NCBI GenBank assembly: GCA_031581485.1
Contig: JAVLBA010000080.1
Location: 1 to 9,734, forward strand
Reading direction: 5' to 3'
From: BM506 sp031581485
GTDB lineage: Bacteria > Desulfobacterota > Desulfobulbia > Desulfobulbales > SURF-16
Length of the DNA stretch: 9,734 nucleotides
Part shown: positions 1 to 5,817 of the stretch, piece by piece
Position numbering within the stretch: position 1 is the first letter of the stretch
Layout of the letters: each line of letters begins with the position of its first letter
The notes under the pieces: generated by a model
The model's database searches: none
What the model saw: only the letters and a program-made list of their open reading frames with translations
Told to the model about the DNA's origin: nothing
Made by a program: the position numbers and the translations under genes

Positions 1-885
1 CTGGGGGCTATCGGTGTTGAAATGGCCCAGGCACTGTCACGTCTTGGCGTTGAGGTTCACGCATTCAACCATAGTGATCGGCTGGCAGGCGTTTCTGATC
101 CCAAAGTCGGTGCCTGTCTGCAGGATACTTTAAGTTCAGAGATGAGCCTTTATATCGGCGATGAAGTTGAACTCAGTGCGACGAGCGACGGCGTCCGGGT
201 GCAGGCCGGCTCCGTCGAGCTGGAGGTGGAAAAGGTGCTCGTGGCGATAGGGCGCAAGCCGAATCTTGATGCACTAAAGCTGGCGGAGCTGGGTATCGAA
301 CTTGATGAGCGCGGCGTGCCGCCGTTCGATTCCAAAACCATGCAAATTGCCGATCTGCCGATATTTATCGCCGGTGATGTGAATGGCCACCTCGGTTTGC
401 TGCATGAAGCTGCGGACGAAGGGTTCATCGCCGGTGTCAACGCCGTAAGCGATGAGTTGACCTGCTTTGAACGCCGGACGCCGCTGGCTATTGTCTTCTC
501 CGATCCCGGGATTGCAGTGGTTGGTCAGCGCTTCAGCAGCCTCGATCAGGAGCAATGTCTGATCGGCAGTGTCGATTTCGCCAGGCAGGGGCGCGCGCTG
601 ACCGCCCAACGTAACAAGGGCGTGCTGCGCATCTATGCCACCCGTGATGACGCCCGCCTCCTTGGTGCTGAGATGTGCGCCCCTGCTGCTGAGCACATGG
701 CTCACCTACTTGCTCTGGCCATTCAGCGTGGACTGACCGTCCATGATCTGCTGGCCATGCCGTTCTATCATCCGGTCCTGGAGGAGGGGCTGCGTAGCGC
801 CTTGCGTGAGATCGCCAAGCAATCGAAGGGTGGCGGACCTGACCTCAGCGCGTGTGAAGAATACCAGACCGAGGCACTCGATTGA
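1..885 (+). CDS. Dihydrolipoamide dehydrogenase-like flavoprotein, C-terminal part (5' end outside window)
   Basis: The reading frame is open from base 1, so the gene begins upstream; 294 residues are visible. It belongs to the class I pyridine nucleotide-disulfide oxidoreductases, which pass electrons between NAD(P)H, FAD and a disulfide substrate. Seen: the NAD-binding glycine loop (LGAIGVE, visible residues 1-7), the second FAD motif IFIAGDVNG (121-129), and a C-terminal dimerisation domain with the HPxxxE active-site pair (H257, E262). This pair is typical of dihydrolipoamide dehydrogenase, glutathione reductase and mercuric reductase. The redox cysteines would lie upstream and are not visible. 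At the end of the second NAD-domain strand, where NAD-specific enzymes usually carry an acidic residue, this protein has N23-H24, so cofactor preference is uncertain. A paralogous gene starts at 9470. Family certain, exact substrate not. Confidence 0.9.
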   Translation: MGAIGVEMAQALSRLGVEVHAFNHSDRLAGVSDPKVGACLQDTLSSEMSLYIGDEVELSATSDGVRVQAGSVELEVEKVLVAIGRKPNLDALKLAELGIELDERGVPPFDSKTMQIADLPIFIAGDVNGHLGLLHEAADEGFIAGVNAVSDELTCFERRTPLAIVFSDPGIAVVGQRFSSLDQEQCLIGSVDFARQGRALTAQRNKGVLRIYATRDDARLLGAEMCAPAAEHMAHLLALAIQRGLTVHDLLAMPFYHPVLEEGLRSALREIAKQSKGGGPDLSACEEYQTEALD

Positions 886-935
886 TTTTCTTTAAAACCA
901 TCTTCTTTTCAGCAAGCAGCCTGGGACATTAATAG

Positions 936-1841
936 ATGCATACTCCTCTTACCCGTGAAGAAGACGGTGATATTCTGCTGATTTTACATTTAGCTCTTCG
1001 TAAAGCCGTAGCAAAACATCAGGCCAGTCGCCTGGAATTGTTCTACCAATTGCAATTTCCAGATAGTGCTGCAGCGCATGAACCGAGAGAAAAGCTTCTT
1101 CAAGGGCTGGATGTCATACCCAGTCTCGAAAAAGTTATGACTGAGGTTGTTGTAGAACACCCTTTGTTCCAGGAAGTGAGCTCCCGTCAGGGTGACCTGC
1201 TGGCACAAGTACAGCCTGTGTTGTCGGCTGCTGCCGAAGGGCAATTGAATGCCAGTTTATTTCGCCCCTTGATAAAGGCAATGCAGCGCTTGGACATTGC
1301 CATCAACCGTTTTGATATGGCAATTACCGCTTCGCTTACCGATGTTGACGAACTAACCGGCTTACTGAATCGAACGGCGATGGATCGCGATCTCAAGCGA
1401 GAGCTTGCACAGGCAAAGCGCACGAAAAAATCGCTGTGCCTTGCTATGGTCGATGCCGACCATTTCAAAAAGGTTAACGATGATTATGGTCATGGTTTTG
1501 GCGATACGGTTCTGGAGGAGTTGGCAGAGCGTTTTGAAAGGAGTCTCCGTCCACGTGATCGCATCTATCGTTATGGTGGAGAAGAGTTCCTGGTTGCCCT
1601 TCCTGATACCGCATTACAGCAGGCTGAAAAGGTTATGGAGCGCATACGGATCCGGTGTTCCGAACAGCCTATCATTGAAGAGGACATCAGTGTCACGCAA
1701 ACCGTCTCGATCGGACTGACCGAAGTGAATATTGATGAAGAGATTGATATCGCAATAGAGCGTGCCGACGAGGCCTTGTATCAGGTAAAACAATCCGGGC
1801 GCAACCGGCTGGTTTCGTCGCCCACGACTGATCATGGATGA
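936..1841 (+). CDS. Diguanylate cyclase (GGEEF domain) with helical N-terminal sensor-like domain
   Basis: A 301-residue protein expected to make cyclic-di-GMP from two GTP. The C-terminal half is a full GGDEF domain: the DELTGLLNR entry motif at 138-146, the substrate-binding region around DADHFKKVNDDYGH (173-186), the catalytic GGEEF at 214-218, and an inhibitory I-site RPRD at 205-208 with the usual five-residue gap, so product inhibition is likely. The N-terminal ~130 residues are predicted alpha-helical, with no transmembrane segment or signal peptide, so the enzyme should be cytosolic. Its layout resembles the zinc-sensing CZB domain of E. coli DgcZ, with H28 in a similar place, but the conserved Cys and the later His ligands are not seen, so zinc sensing is doubtful. 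The ribosome binding site ahead of 936 is weak (GGGA). The gene stands 50 bp after the flavoprotein and is followed by a non-coding stretch. Confidence 0.93.
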   Translation: MHTPLTREEDGDILLILHLALRKAVAKHQASRLELFYQLQFPDSAAAHEPREKLLQGLDVIPSLEKVMTEVVVEHPLFQEVSSRQGDLLAQVQPVLSAAAEGQLNASLFRPLIKAMQRLDIAINRFDMAITASLTDVDELTGLLNRTAMDRDLKRELAQAKRTKKSLCLAMVDADHFKKVNDDYGHGFGDTVLEELAERFERSLRPRDRIYRYGGEEFLVALPDTALQQAEKVMERIRIRCSEQPIIEEDISVTQTVSIGLTEVNIDEEIDIAIERADEALYQVKQSGRNRLVSSPTTDHG

Positions 1842-2171
1842 GGAGGCTTTCGAGGATAACTGAAATGTCGGCAAAGCCAACTAATTCAAATCCGAATGTG
1901 GGAACCGAACCGGCGTCCAAAAACCGGATTCGAAGTTGTTGCGGCTCGACGCCAGGTATCCGGTTTTACTGCAAACCCGTCACCCGCGTCCTGTGCCGGG
2001 AAATCAGGGGAGAAAATCGTTTCTCTGGTCGGGCTGGTGGGAAATGGTTGTGTGAGATGACATCGGCGTTTATTATCAAGGAGTTACGAGGAGCGCGGGC
2101 TGTGAGACTGTTTTGCGGTAGGTTGGCGTTCCCTCCACCATTTCATAGTTCGGTAACATCCGGTAAAAGTT
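1842..2171. other. Intergenic stretch without a convincing gene
   Basis: An open frame at 1838-2173 overlaps the end of the cyclase gene and would encode 111 residues rich in Arg, Ser and Cys. It has no recognisable domain, biased composition, and no good ribosome binding site at its start, so I do not call it a gene. The stretch holds an inverted repeat (1920-1967) and, at its right end, the first of a set of spaced repeats leading into a terminator. Confidence 0.5.
1920..1967. repeat. 10-bp perfect inverted repeat (possible hairpin)
   Basis: AAAACCGGAT at 1920-1929 is matched by its exact reverse complement ATCCGGTTTT at 1958-1967. Inside, two TCGA blocks (1930-1933 and 1947-1950) could extend the stem with an asymmetric bulge. 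It lies 78 bp after the cyclase stop codon and ends in only four T residues. It could act as a weak terminator or mRNA-stabilising hairpin for the cyclase gene, or be part of a binding site. The pairing is seen; the role is inferred. Confidence 0.45.
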
Positions 2172-2241
2172 AAAACCCCGAGGCCAGTAAGGCTTTCGGG
2201 GTTTTTCTTTGTCCGGTGTTGTCCGGTAAAGTCTGTTTACC
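2151..2241. repeat. 10-bp-phased CGGT repeats flanking the terminator, with adjoining inverted repeat
   Basis: CGGTAACATCCGGTAAA at 2151-2167 and CGGTGTTGTCCGGTAAA at 2214-2230 are 17-bp imperfect direct repeats (13 of 17 identical). Each is built of two CGGT blocks spaced exactly 10 bp apart, one helical turn (2151/2161 and 2214/2224). The right copy runs into an inverted repeat, GGTAAA (2225-2230), five bases, TTTACC (2236-2241). The terminator hairpin lies between the two copies. Such an arrangement resembles arm and core sites of tyrosine recombinases, or a multi-site operator, but no integrase gene is in the window, so the function is open. Confidence 0.4.
2172..2207 (+). terminator. Rho-independent terminator
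   Basis: AAAACCCCGA (2172-2181) pairs perfectly with TCGGGGTTTT (2196-2205), with a further GCC/GGC pairing in the loop region, and a T-rich tract follows. The A tract on the left arm makes it potentially active in both directions. No clear gene ends immediately before it: the nearest upstream stop is the cyclase at 1841. It may therefore end a long untranslated tail, a short unrecognised RNA, or a transcript whose gene has been lost. Confidence 0.8.
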
Positions 2242-2431
2242 CCTTTCTGGCGAATTACGACAGGACCAAGCAGGCCATTCAGGAAATCCCCGATCGAGGG
2301 AACCTAGTCGTCGCTCTCCGACTTGCTGCTGTTCGAGCTGGATCAGGTCCATTTTGAAGCTGAAAAGAACGATATGGAGCCTGAAAATACCCCTTAGCGG
2401 ATATTAATTTCAGAAATTTAAAAAAGATAGT
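2242..2431. other. Non-coding or decayed stretch ahead of the channel gene
   Basis: No intact gene is seen. Two short reading frames look like degraded protein code rather than random sequence: one from 2247 (starting LANYDRTKQAIQEIPD) and one from 2308 to 2397 in another frame (containing FELDQVHFEAEKNDMEPE). A single-base shift between them would join them into one small acidic protein. I do not recognise the family. Sequence around 2400-2431 is A/T rich, unlike its surroundings, and may mark a junction. Confidence 0.3.
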
Positions 2432-2683
2432 GTGACCCGACCCCAAGGAAAATATTCAATTCACAATATATTTCAGGGAAATATTAGTCATCGCCTGCTC
2501 ACTTATCTATCGAGGACCGCTATCGATTATGTCATAATCATTTTTGTTGTCTGTGTCGTACTTCTGGCACTTAACCATCTGCCGATGCTGACGGAACCCC
2601 TGGTGGCGCTGAAACGCATTGTGATTCTGGCGCTTCCGGCTTCCATGGGCGTGGTGGTTGTTGACAGCTTCGGCAAGGAGTAA
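2432..2683 (+). pseudogene. N-terminal remnant of an MscS-type channel gene
   Basis: The frame is open from 2408 and could start with GTG at 2432, but there is no ribosome binding site. It encodes about 83 residues containing two hydrophobic segments (roughly residues 33-48, IDYVIIIFVVCVVLLA, and 62-77), then stops at TAA 2681-2683. The segments look like the membrane helices that precede the pore helix in MscS-family channels, and the core of such a channel follows in another frame at 2760-3485. I read it as the 5' part of one disrupted gene. Alternatively it is a stand-alone small membrane protein. The first ~20 residues are polar and may come from unrelated sequence fused at the junction. 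Confidence 0.45.
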
Positions 2684-2759
2684 TCACTGGAATATGAGCC
2701 ACATAACGTGCACCAGAAGGTAAAGGCAAACATGAAAGAGAAGGGCTTGTCAGGTTCGG

Positions 2760-3485
2760 ATGATTGCGTGTCGACGCCACTTTGGGAGTGCGTACCTCTC
2801 TCTGATTATCTCGTGCCCACGCCCCCGGTGGATAAAGTTGCGGTTGGTCTATGGTCGTCAATTGCTGATCGTTCTGGCTGCCGTTTTCACGGCAGTACCG
2901 CTGCTGATCGAGCCGGCGTTACAATACATGGTAGCCATACTGGGTTCGCTTGGACTGGCCCTTGGATTTGCGCTCAAGGATTACGCCAGCGACCTGATTG
3001 CCGGTATCGTCGCTATTGGCGAGTTCAATTACCGCAATGGCGACTGGGTTCAGCTGGGCGAGGTCTATGGTGAAGTGCGTCATGTCGGCTTGCCCAGCGT
3101 CGAGATTGTAACGCCGGACGACAGCAGGGTTCTGGTGCCCCACAGCTTTCTAGGGAACAAACCGGTCATTAACGCCAATAATGGCGATGCGCGGCTGCAA
3201 TGTATTGCTGATTTCTATCTGCACCCCCAGCATAACGCGCAACAGGTGCGCAAGGCTTTGGAAGACGTGGCCTTGACGAGCCCTTATCTCTATTTTGATG
3301 ATCCGGTTGCGGTGATTGTCAAGGAAGAGTCGTGGGGAACGCACTATTGCCTGAAGGCTTATCAGGTCGAGGCGGGGCAGCAGTTTCGTTTCCGCACTGA
3401 CATGACGGTGCGAGGCAAGGCGGAGCTACTCGATTCAGGCTTACAGTTTTCGGCCACCAGCGCGATGCCGGCAAATAAGAGTTGA
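2760..3485 (+). CDS. Small-conductance mechanosensitive ion channel (MscS family), probably lacking its proper N-terminus
   Basis: MscS-family channels open under membrane tension and release solutes during osmotic downshock. Seen in the 241-residue frame: a membrane helix (about 34-52), then the glycine/alanine-rich pore helix and its amphipathic extension (about 57-86, with GSLGLALGFALKDYASDLI). Next come the beta domain, with GDWVQLGEVYGEV (94-106) and the VPHS...NKPVIN segment (126-138), and a cytoplasmic alpha/beta domain to the end. The first ~28 residues (basic, with RRH and PRPRW) do not look like channel sequence. The ATG at 2760 lacks a well-placed ribosome binding site. The preceding fragment at 2432-2683 carries channel-like helices in another frame. 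The gene is therefore probably frameshifted or internally damaged between about 2684 and 2850, although the conserved pore and beta domain are intact. A short functional channel cannot be excluded. Confidence 0.75.
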   Translation: MIACRRHFGSAYLSLIISCPRPRWIKLRLVYGRQLLIVLAAVFTAVPLLIEPALQYMVAILGSLGLALGFALKDYASDLIAGIVAIGEFNYRNGDWVQLGEVYGEVRHVGLPSVEIVTPDDSRVLVPHSFLGNKPVINANNGDARLQCIADFYLHPQHNAQQVRKALEDVALTSPYLYFDDPVAVIVKEESWGTHYCLKAYQVEAGQQFRFRTDMTVRGKAELLDSGLQFSATSAMPANKS

Positions 3486-3739
3486 ATTTGTCAAAGGGGT
3501 AATGTTGCTATATTCATCAGAGAATAATTTACAGGCTTTTGGGTGCCGCATGGGGAGATTTGATGGCTAATGCATTCCACAGACACCAGAACATTCCCTG
3601 ACCACGGCCAGAGTTCCAGCAAGCAGGCGGATGTAATCTGTGCGGACCTTCTGAAATCAACATGATTCCAGGAAAAGATTAACCTGACTGGCCTAAAGTG
3701 TCTGTTTGGCCGGTTAATCAGCTGAAGGATCATTATTGA
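3486..3739. other. Intergenic stretch with one hairpin
   Basis: There is no gene here on either strand that I can support. A loose promoter-like pair (TTGTCA at 3488, TATATT at 3509) has a 15-bp spacer, which is short, so it is not called. The notable element is the inverted repeat at 3677-3719, just upstream of the DUF4112 gene. Confidence 0.5.
3677..3719. repeat. Two-part inverted repeat upstream of the DUF4112 gene
   Basis: GATTAACC (3677-3684) pairs exactly with GGTTAATC (3712-3719), and GGCC (3690-3693) with GGCC (3708-3711), giving a 12-pair hairpin with a five-base bulge and a 14-base loop. It ends 20 bp before the start codon at 3740, next to the ribosome binding site, so it could influence translation or be an operator. 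There is no T tract, so it is not a typical terminator. Confidence 0.45.
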
Positions 3740-4216
3740 ATGCCAAAAATTGAAAAAGGAAAGTCCAGGAAGAGACTGGAACGACTGGCCTGGTATCTTG
3801 ACAGCTCAATTAAAATTCCAGGCCTCAATGCCCGTTTTGGTATTGACGGATTGCTTGGCCTTATTCCGGGGGTTGGCGATACGATCGGAGCTCTGATTTC
3901 CAGTGTGGTGATTTCAGAAGCGGCACGCCTGGGCGCCCCGAAAGTTCTGCTGCTGAAAATGGCCTTCAATGTTGCCCTTGATGCTCTTGTCGGTACCGTT
4001 CCGGTGCTTGGCGATCTGTTCGATTTTGTCTGGAAAGCGAACCAGCGCAACGTGCAACTGCTCAACAGCTACCTTGACAGGCCACGGGAAACGGTGGTCG
4101 CCAGTCGATGGTTTGTCTGGGGGCTCGTTGCGGTGCTGGTCGGATTGGTATTTTCAGTCGGTATGCTCGGTTTTGTTTTGCTCCGGGCTTTGTTGAACGT
4201 GGCCGCAGGGAGCTGA
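3740..4216 (+). CDS. DUF4112 family membrane protein
   Basis: A 158-residue protein matching the DUF4112 family, whose function is unknown. Seen: the conserved N-terminal block with LDSSIKIPG (20-28), RFGIDGLLG (32-40) and LIPGVGDTIG (41-50); a second conserved block DALVGTVPVLGDLFDF (81-96) followed by KANQRN (99-104). These two glycine/proline repeats with GD pairs are the family hallmark. The C-terminus has a clear membrane helix (about 126-151). The first 15 residues are strongly basic, suggesting a cytoplasmic N-terminus. The start is supported by AAGGA at 3725-3729, ten bases ahead of the ATG. It is followed after 36 bp by a Pmp3/YqaE gene, and the pair may be cotranscribed. Confidence 0.88.
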   Translation: MPKIEKGKSRKRLERLAWYLDSSIKIPGLNARFGIDGLLGLIPGVGDTIGALISSVVISEAARLGAPKVLLLKMAFNVALDALVGTVPVLGDLFDFVWKANQRNVQLLNSYLDRPRETVVASRWFVWGLVAVLVGLVFSVGMLGFVLLRALLNVAAGS

Positions 4217-4252
4217 TTTTTTACAATAGCTGAAAAGATAAGGACAAAGACG

Positions 4253-4411
4253 ATGGATCTGTTTCGAATTTTGATTGCGATTCTGTTGCCGCCTCTCGGT
4301 GTTTTTCTGCAGGTAGGGCTTGGCGGGGCTTTCTGGTTGAATATCCTCTTGACACTCTTGGGGTATATCCCCGGTATTGTGCATGCGGTCTGGATTATCG
4401 CCAAGCGCTGA
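4253..4411 (+). CDS. Pmp3/YqaE family small membrane protein (UPF0057)
   Basis: A 52-residue hydrophobic protein. It shows the family pattern: a first helix ending in LLPPLGVFLQ (11-20), a glycine-rich turn (VGLGGAFW, 21-28), and a second helix with NILLTLLGYIPGIVHA (30-45), ending in a short basic tail. Relatives include yeast Pmp3, plant RCI2 and E. coli YqaE; they are small integral membrane proteins linked to salt, cold and membrane-potential stress. The start is well supported by AAGGA at 4240-4244, eight bases ahead of the ATG. It sits between two other small membrane-protein genes (DUF4112 and LapA), which suggests a group of envelope-stress genes. Confidence 0.9.
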   Translation: MDLFRILIAILLPPLGVFLQVGLGGAFWLNILLTLLGYIPGIVHAVWIIAKR

Positions 4412-4519
4412 AGCCGGACAGCAGCCTGCTTAACTTAAGACTGAAGAGTGCCTTTTCAGGCCGGTTTAAATACGTAATGGGCACGGAACGCTCAGTCGAA
4501 GGAAAATCAAGGAGTTGCC

Positions 4520-4732
4520 ATGAAATCCATCAAACTGACGTTGCTTCTGGTCCTGGTTGTGGCCCTGGCGGCCCTTGTGTTCCAGAATCAGGAGCCCTGG
4601 GAAGTTCGCTTTCTTTGGCTGAGCGGAGATGTGCCGGGAATTATTCTGTTGTTCCTGACTGCGGTCGCGGGCTTTGTCGCGGGAATCACGGTGGCACTGT
4701 TGATGAGGCGCGATGCAAAACAGCAACACTAA
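4520..4732 (+). CDS. LapA-domain small membrane protein (DUF1049)
   Basis: A 70-residue protein with two predicted membrane helices (about 5-21 and 40-62). Between them is the family signature FQNQEPWEVRFLW (21-33), and the tail is short and charged (MRRDAKQQH). This matches the lipopolysaccharide assembly protein A domain (PF06305); E. coli LapA works with LapB/YciM to regulate LPS synthesis at the inner membrane, but many single-domain relatives are uncharacterised. No lapB-type TPR gene follows here, so involvement in LPS control is not implied. AAGGAG at 4509-4514, five bases ahead of the ATG, fixes the start. It lies 108 bp after the YqaE-like gene, with no terminator seen between. Confidence 0.87.
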   Translation: MKSIKLTLLLVLVVALAALVFQNQEPWEVRFLWLSGDVPGIILLFLTAVAGFVAGITVALLMRRDAKQQH

Positions 4733-4844
4733 CGCCTATCCATTTGTTATTTCACCGCCCGTCAGCGAAAAACTGGGTTACGTGCAGCGGATCGTCCACG
4801 ATTCCATAGCATAAAATCAACATGTGAATGAAAGGAGCAAAACG

Positions 4845-5129
4845 ATGACAAATGAAGGTTACCATGAGCCTGTTGAAGAACTGAGTGCAGAAGCCCGCGA
4901 CATGCACCGGGCGATTGTCTCGCTGATGGAAGAATTGGAAGCAGTCGACTGGTACAACCAGCGCGTCGATACCTGCAAAGACGCCGAGCTCAAATCCATC
5001 CTCCAGCACAACGCGGACGAGGAGAAAGAGCACGCTGCGATGCTGCTGGAGTGGATTCGTCGCCGCGACTCTGGGTTCGACAAGGAATTACGTGACTGGC
5101 TGTTCACCGACAAAAAGCTCGACCACTGA
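4845..5129 (+). CDS. Encapsulated-ferritin-like protein (EncFtn family) without a visible encapsulin-targeting tail
   Basis: A 94-residue, mostly helical protein closely resembling encapsulin-associated ferritin-like proteins, which assemble as open rings and oxidise Fe(II) at subunit interfaces. Two helices carry the signature: HRAIVSLMEELEAVDWY (21-37) and HNADEEKEHAAMLLEW (55-70). By alignment from memory with the Rhodospirillum rubrum protein, the ferroxidase ligands correspond to E30, E60 and H63, with W36 and Y37 also kept, so the iron site looks intact. The usual proteins carry a C-terminal extension ending in a short hydrophobic cargo peptide; this one stops after LFTDKKLDH, and no encapsulin gene follows in the remaining 4.6 kb. 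It may work free in the cytosol or join a shell encoded elsewhere. The start at 4845 is chosen because GGAG (4834-4837) precedes it; the GTG at 4824 lies upstream of that site. Confidence 0.9.
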   Translation: MTNEGYHEPVEELSAEARDMHRAIVSLMEELEAVDWYNQRVDTCKDAELKSILQHNADEEKEHAAMLLEWIRRRDSGFDKELRDWLFTDKKLDH

Positions 5130-5143
5130 GGAACGGAGCGAGC

Positions 5144-5198
5144 ATGAGCACGAAACTCGACGTCATCGTCATCGGTGCCGGTTCGGTGGGCCTTGCTG
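5144..5198 (+). repeat. 55-bp direct repeat, left copy
   Basis: It matches 9470-9524 at 53 of 55 positions (differences at 5148 and 5187). The two copies bracket the block holding the cyclotransferase, amidoligase, amidotransferase and antiporter genes. Similarity upstream is limited to the ribosome binding region. Confidence 0.85.
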
Positions 5199-5242
5199 TT
5201 GCCGCTGGTGTGGCCGTTATGAGCGGCGGTCTGGTCCGGTGA
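5144..5242 (+). pseudogene. Truncated 5' stub of a dihydrolipoamide dehydrogenase gene
   Basis: The frame encodes MSTKLDVIVIGAGSVGLAV and then 13 unrelated residues before TGA at 5240-5242. The first 18 codons are the FAD-binding Rossmann start of the flavoprotein gene at 9470: 53 of 55 bases are identical (5144-5198 versus 9470-9524), and similarity ends abruptly afterwards. The redox-active cysteine motif and everything beyond are absent, so it cannot be a working enzyme. It keeps a ribosome binding site (GGAG at 5135-5138), so a 32-residue peptide might still be made. It begins 14 bp after the EncFtn stop, suggesting that EncFtn and a full flavoprotein gene were once adjacent. Confidence 0.8.
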
Positions 5243-5348
5243 GGGCCTTGCGCTGGAAAAGTGAGCCGGCCAGGGCGTGTATCGTTCAAAGTGGTGCCAT
5301 CCCGGCAATAATGATGATGCTGCGCAATGCCTGTCTGGAGCGGATGCA

Positions 5349-5801
5349 GTGACCGGGGAGAGCAGAGTAAAACGATGGCTGCTGAGACTGTCAATGGCCG
5401 TCGGGTCGGGCTTTGTCGTCCTGATCGCTTGGCTGTGGTTCAGTCTGTTCAGCCCCTGGGGGTATGTTCTGCCCCCTGGACTGTCACCGGTAGAGCCGGC
5501 GACGCTGCACCGGGTGTTCACCTATGGCACGCTGCGTGTGCCTGTTGTGCGCTGGCTGGTCATTGGCCGCTCCCCACCCGTACAGCCGGCGACGTTGCCC
5601 GACTTTCGCAAGCAAGGCTTGAACCTGATACCACAGGCAGGCGCACACACCCCGGGAGAGGTTTTTTTGGTCGACGCCGATGAGCTGCGTCGGATCGATC
5701 GCTATGAGCGCCTAGGTCTGCGCTATCAACGCAGCATGCTGACCCTGGAGTCGGGTGAGACAGCCTGGGTCTACACTCGACTGGACAACAACCAAAAATA
5801 A
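5349..5801 (+). CDS. Gamma-glutamylcyclotransferase-like (AIG2/GGCT fold) protein with N-terminal membrane anchor
   Basis: A 150-residue protein. The N-terminus is basic, followed by one strong membrane helix (about 15-36), then a GGCT-fold domain. Seen: the substrate-loop motif YGTLR (59-63), and the segment VDADELRRIDRYERLGLRYQR (108-128), whose E120 sits where the family's catalytic glutamate lies (the D-x-YE pattern). GGCT enzymes release 5-oxoproline from gamma-glutamyl amines or peptides. The anchor places the domain at the inner membrane; which side is uncertain. I chose GTG 5349 as start because GGAG (5337-5340) lies eight bases ahead; the frame extends further up to 5277 but without a site. 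The amidoligase gene starts 16 bp after the stop, so the two are probably cotranscribed and functionally linked. Confidence 0.82.
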   Translation: MTGESRVKRWLLRLSMAVGSGFVVLIAWLWFSLFSPWGYVLPPGLSPVEPATLHRVFTYGTLRVPVVRWLVIGRSPPVQPATLPDFRKQGLNLIPQAGAHTPGEVFLVDADELRRIDRYERLGLRYQRSMLTLESGETAWVYTRLDNNQK

Positions 5802-5817
5802 CGGAGCCATATAACAC

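Noticed and set aside
1838..2173. 111-residue open frame overlapping the end of the cyclase gene
   Set aside because: Odd composition, no domain recognised, no proper ribosome binding site, and it ends within the repeat/terminator region. It is probably chance.
2429..2452. GTGTGACCCGACCCC phrase at the A/T-rich junction, faintly like REP-type or transposon end sequences
   Set aside because: No second copy, no inverted partner and no transposase were seen in the window; the resemblance is from memory only.
3488..3514. TTGTCA / TATATT promoter-like pair after the channel gene
   Set aside because: The spacer is 15 bp, below the usual range, and there is no other support.
5199..5348. Whether the rest of a flavoprotein gene, with a large internal deletion, follows the stub
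   Set aside because: None of the three forward frames shows flavoprotein motifs such as the CxxxxC disulfide, the GD FAD motif or the HPxxxE end.
5092..5352. Frame ending with a GTGA overlap at the cyclotransferase start, which could suggest translational coupling
   Set aside because: The product is an Arg/Cys/His-rich out-of-frame reading of EncFtn and the flavoprotein stub with no domain. Only its last part (5243-5352) is free sequence, and it matches nothing I know.
4859..5521. 220-residue open frame on the minus strand
   Set aside because: It lies antisense to EncFtn, the stub and the cyclotransferase gene. Its Ser/Arg/His-rich product is typical of the antisense of a GC-rich coding frame.
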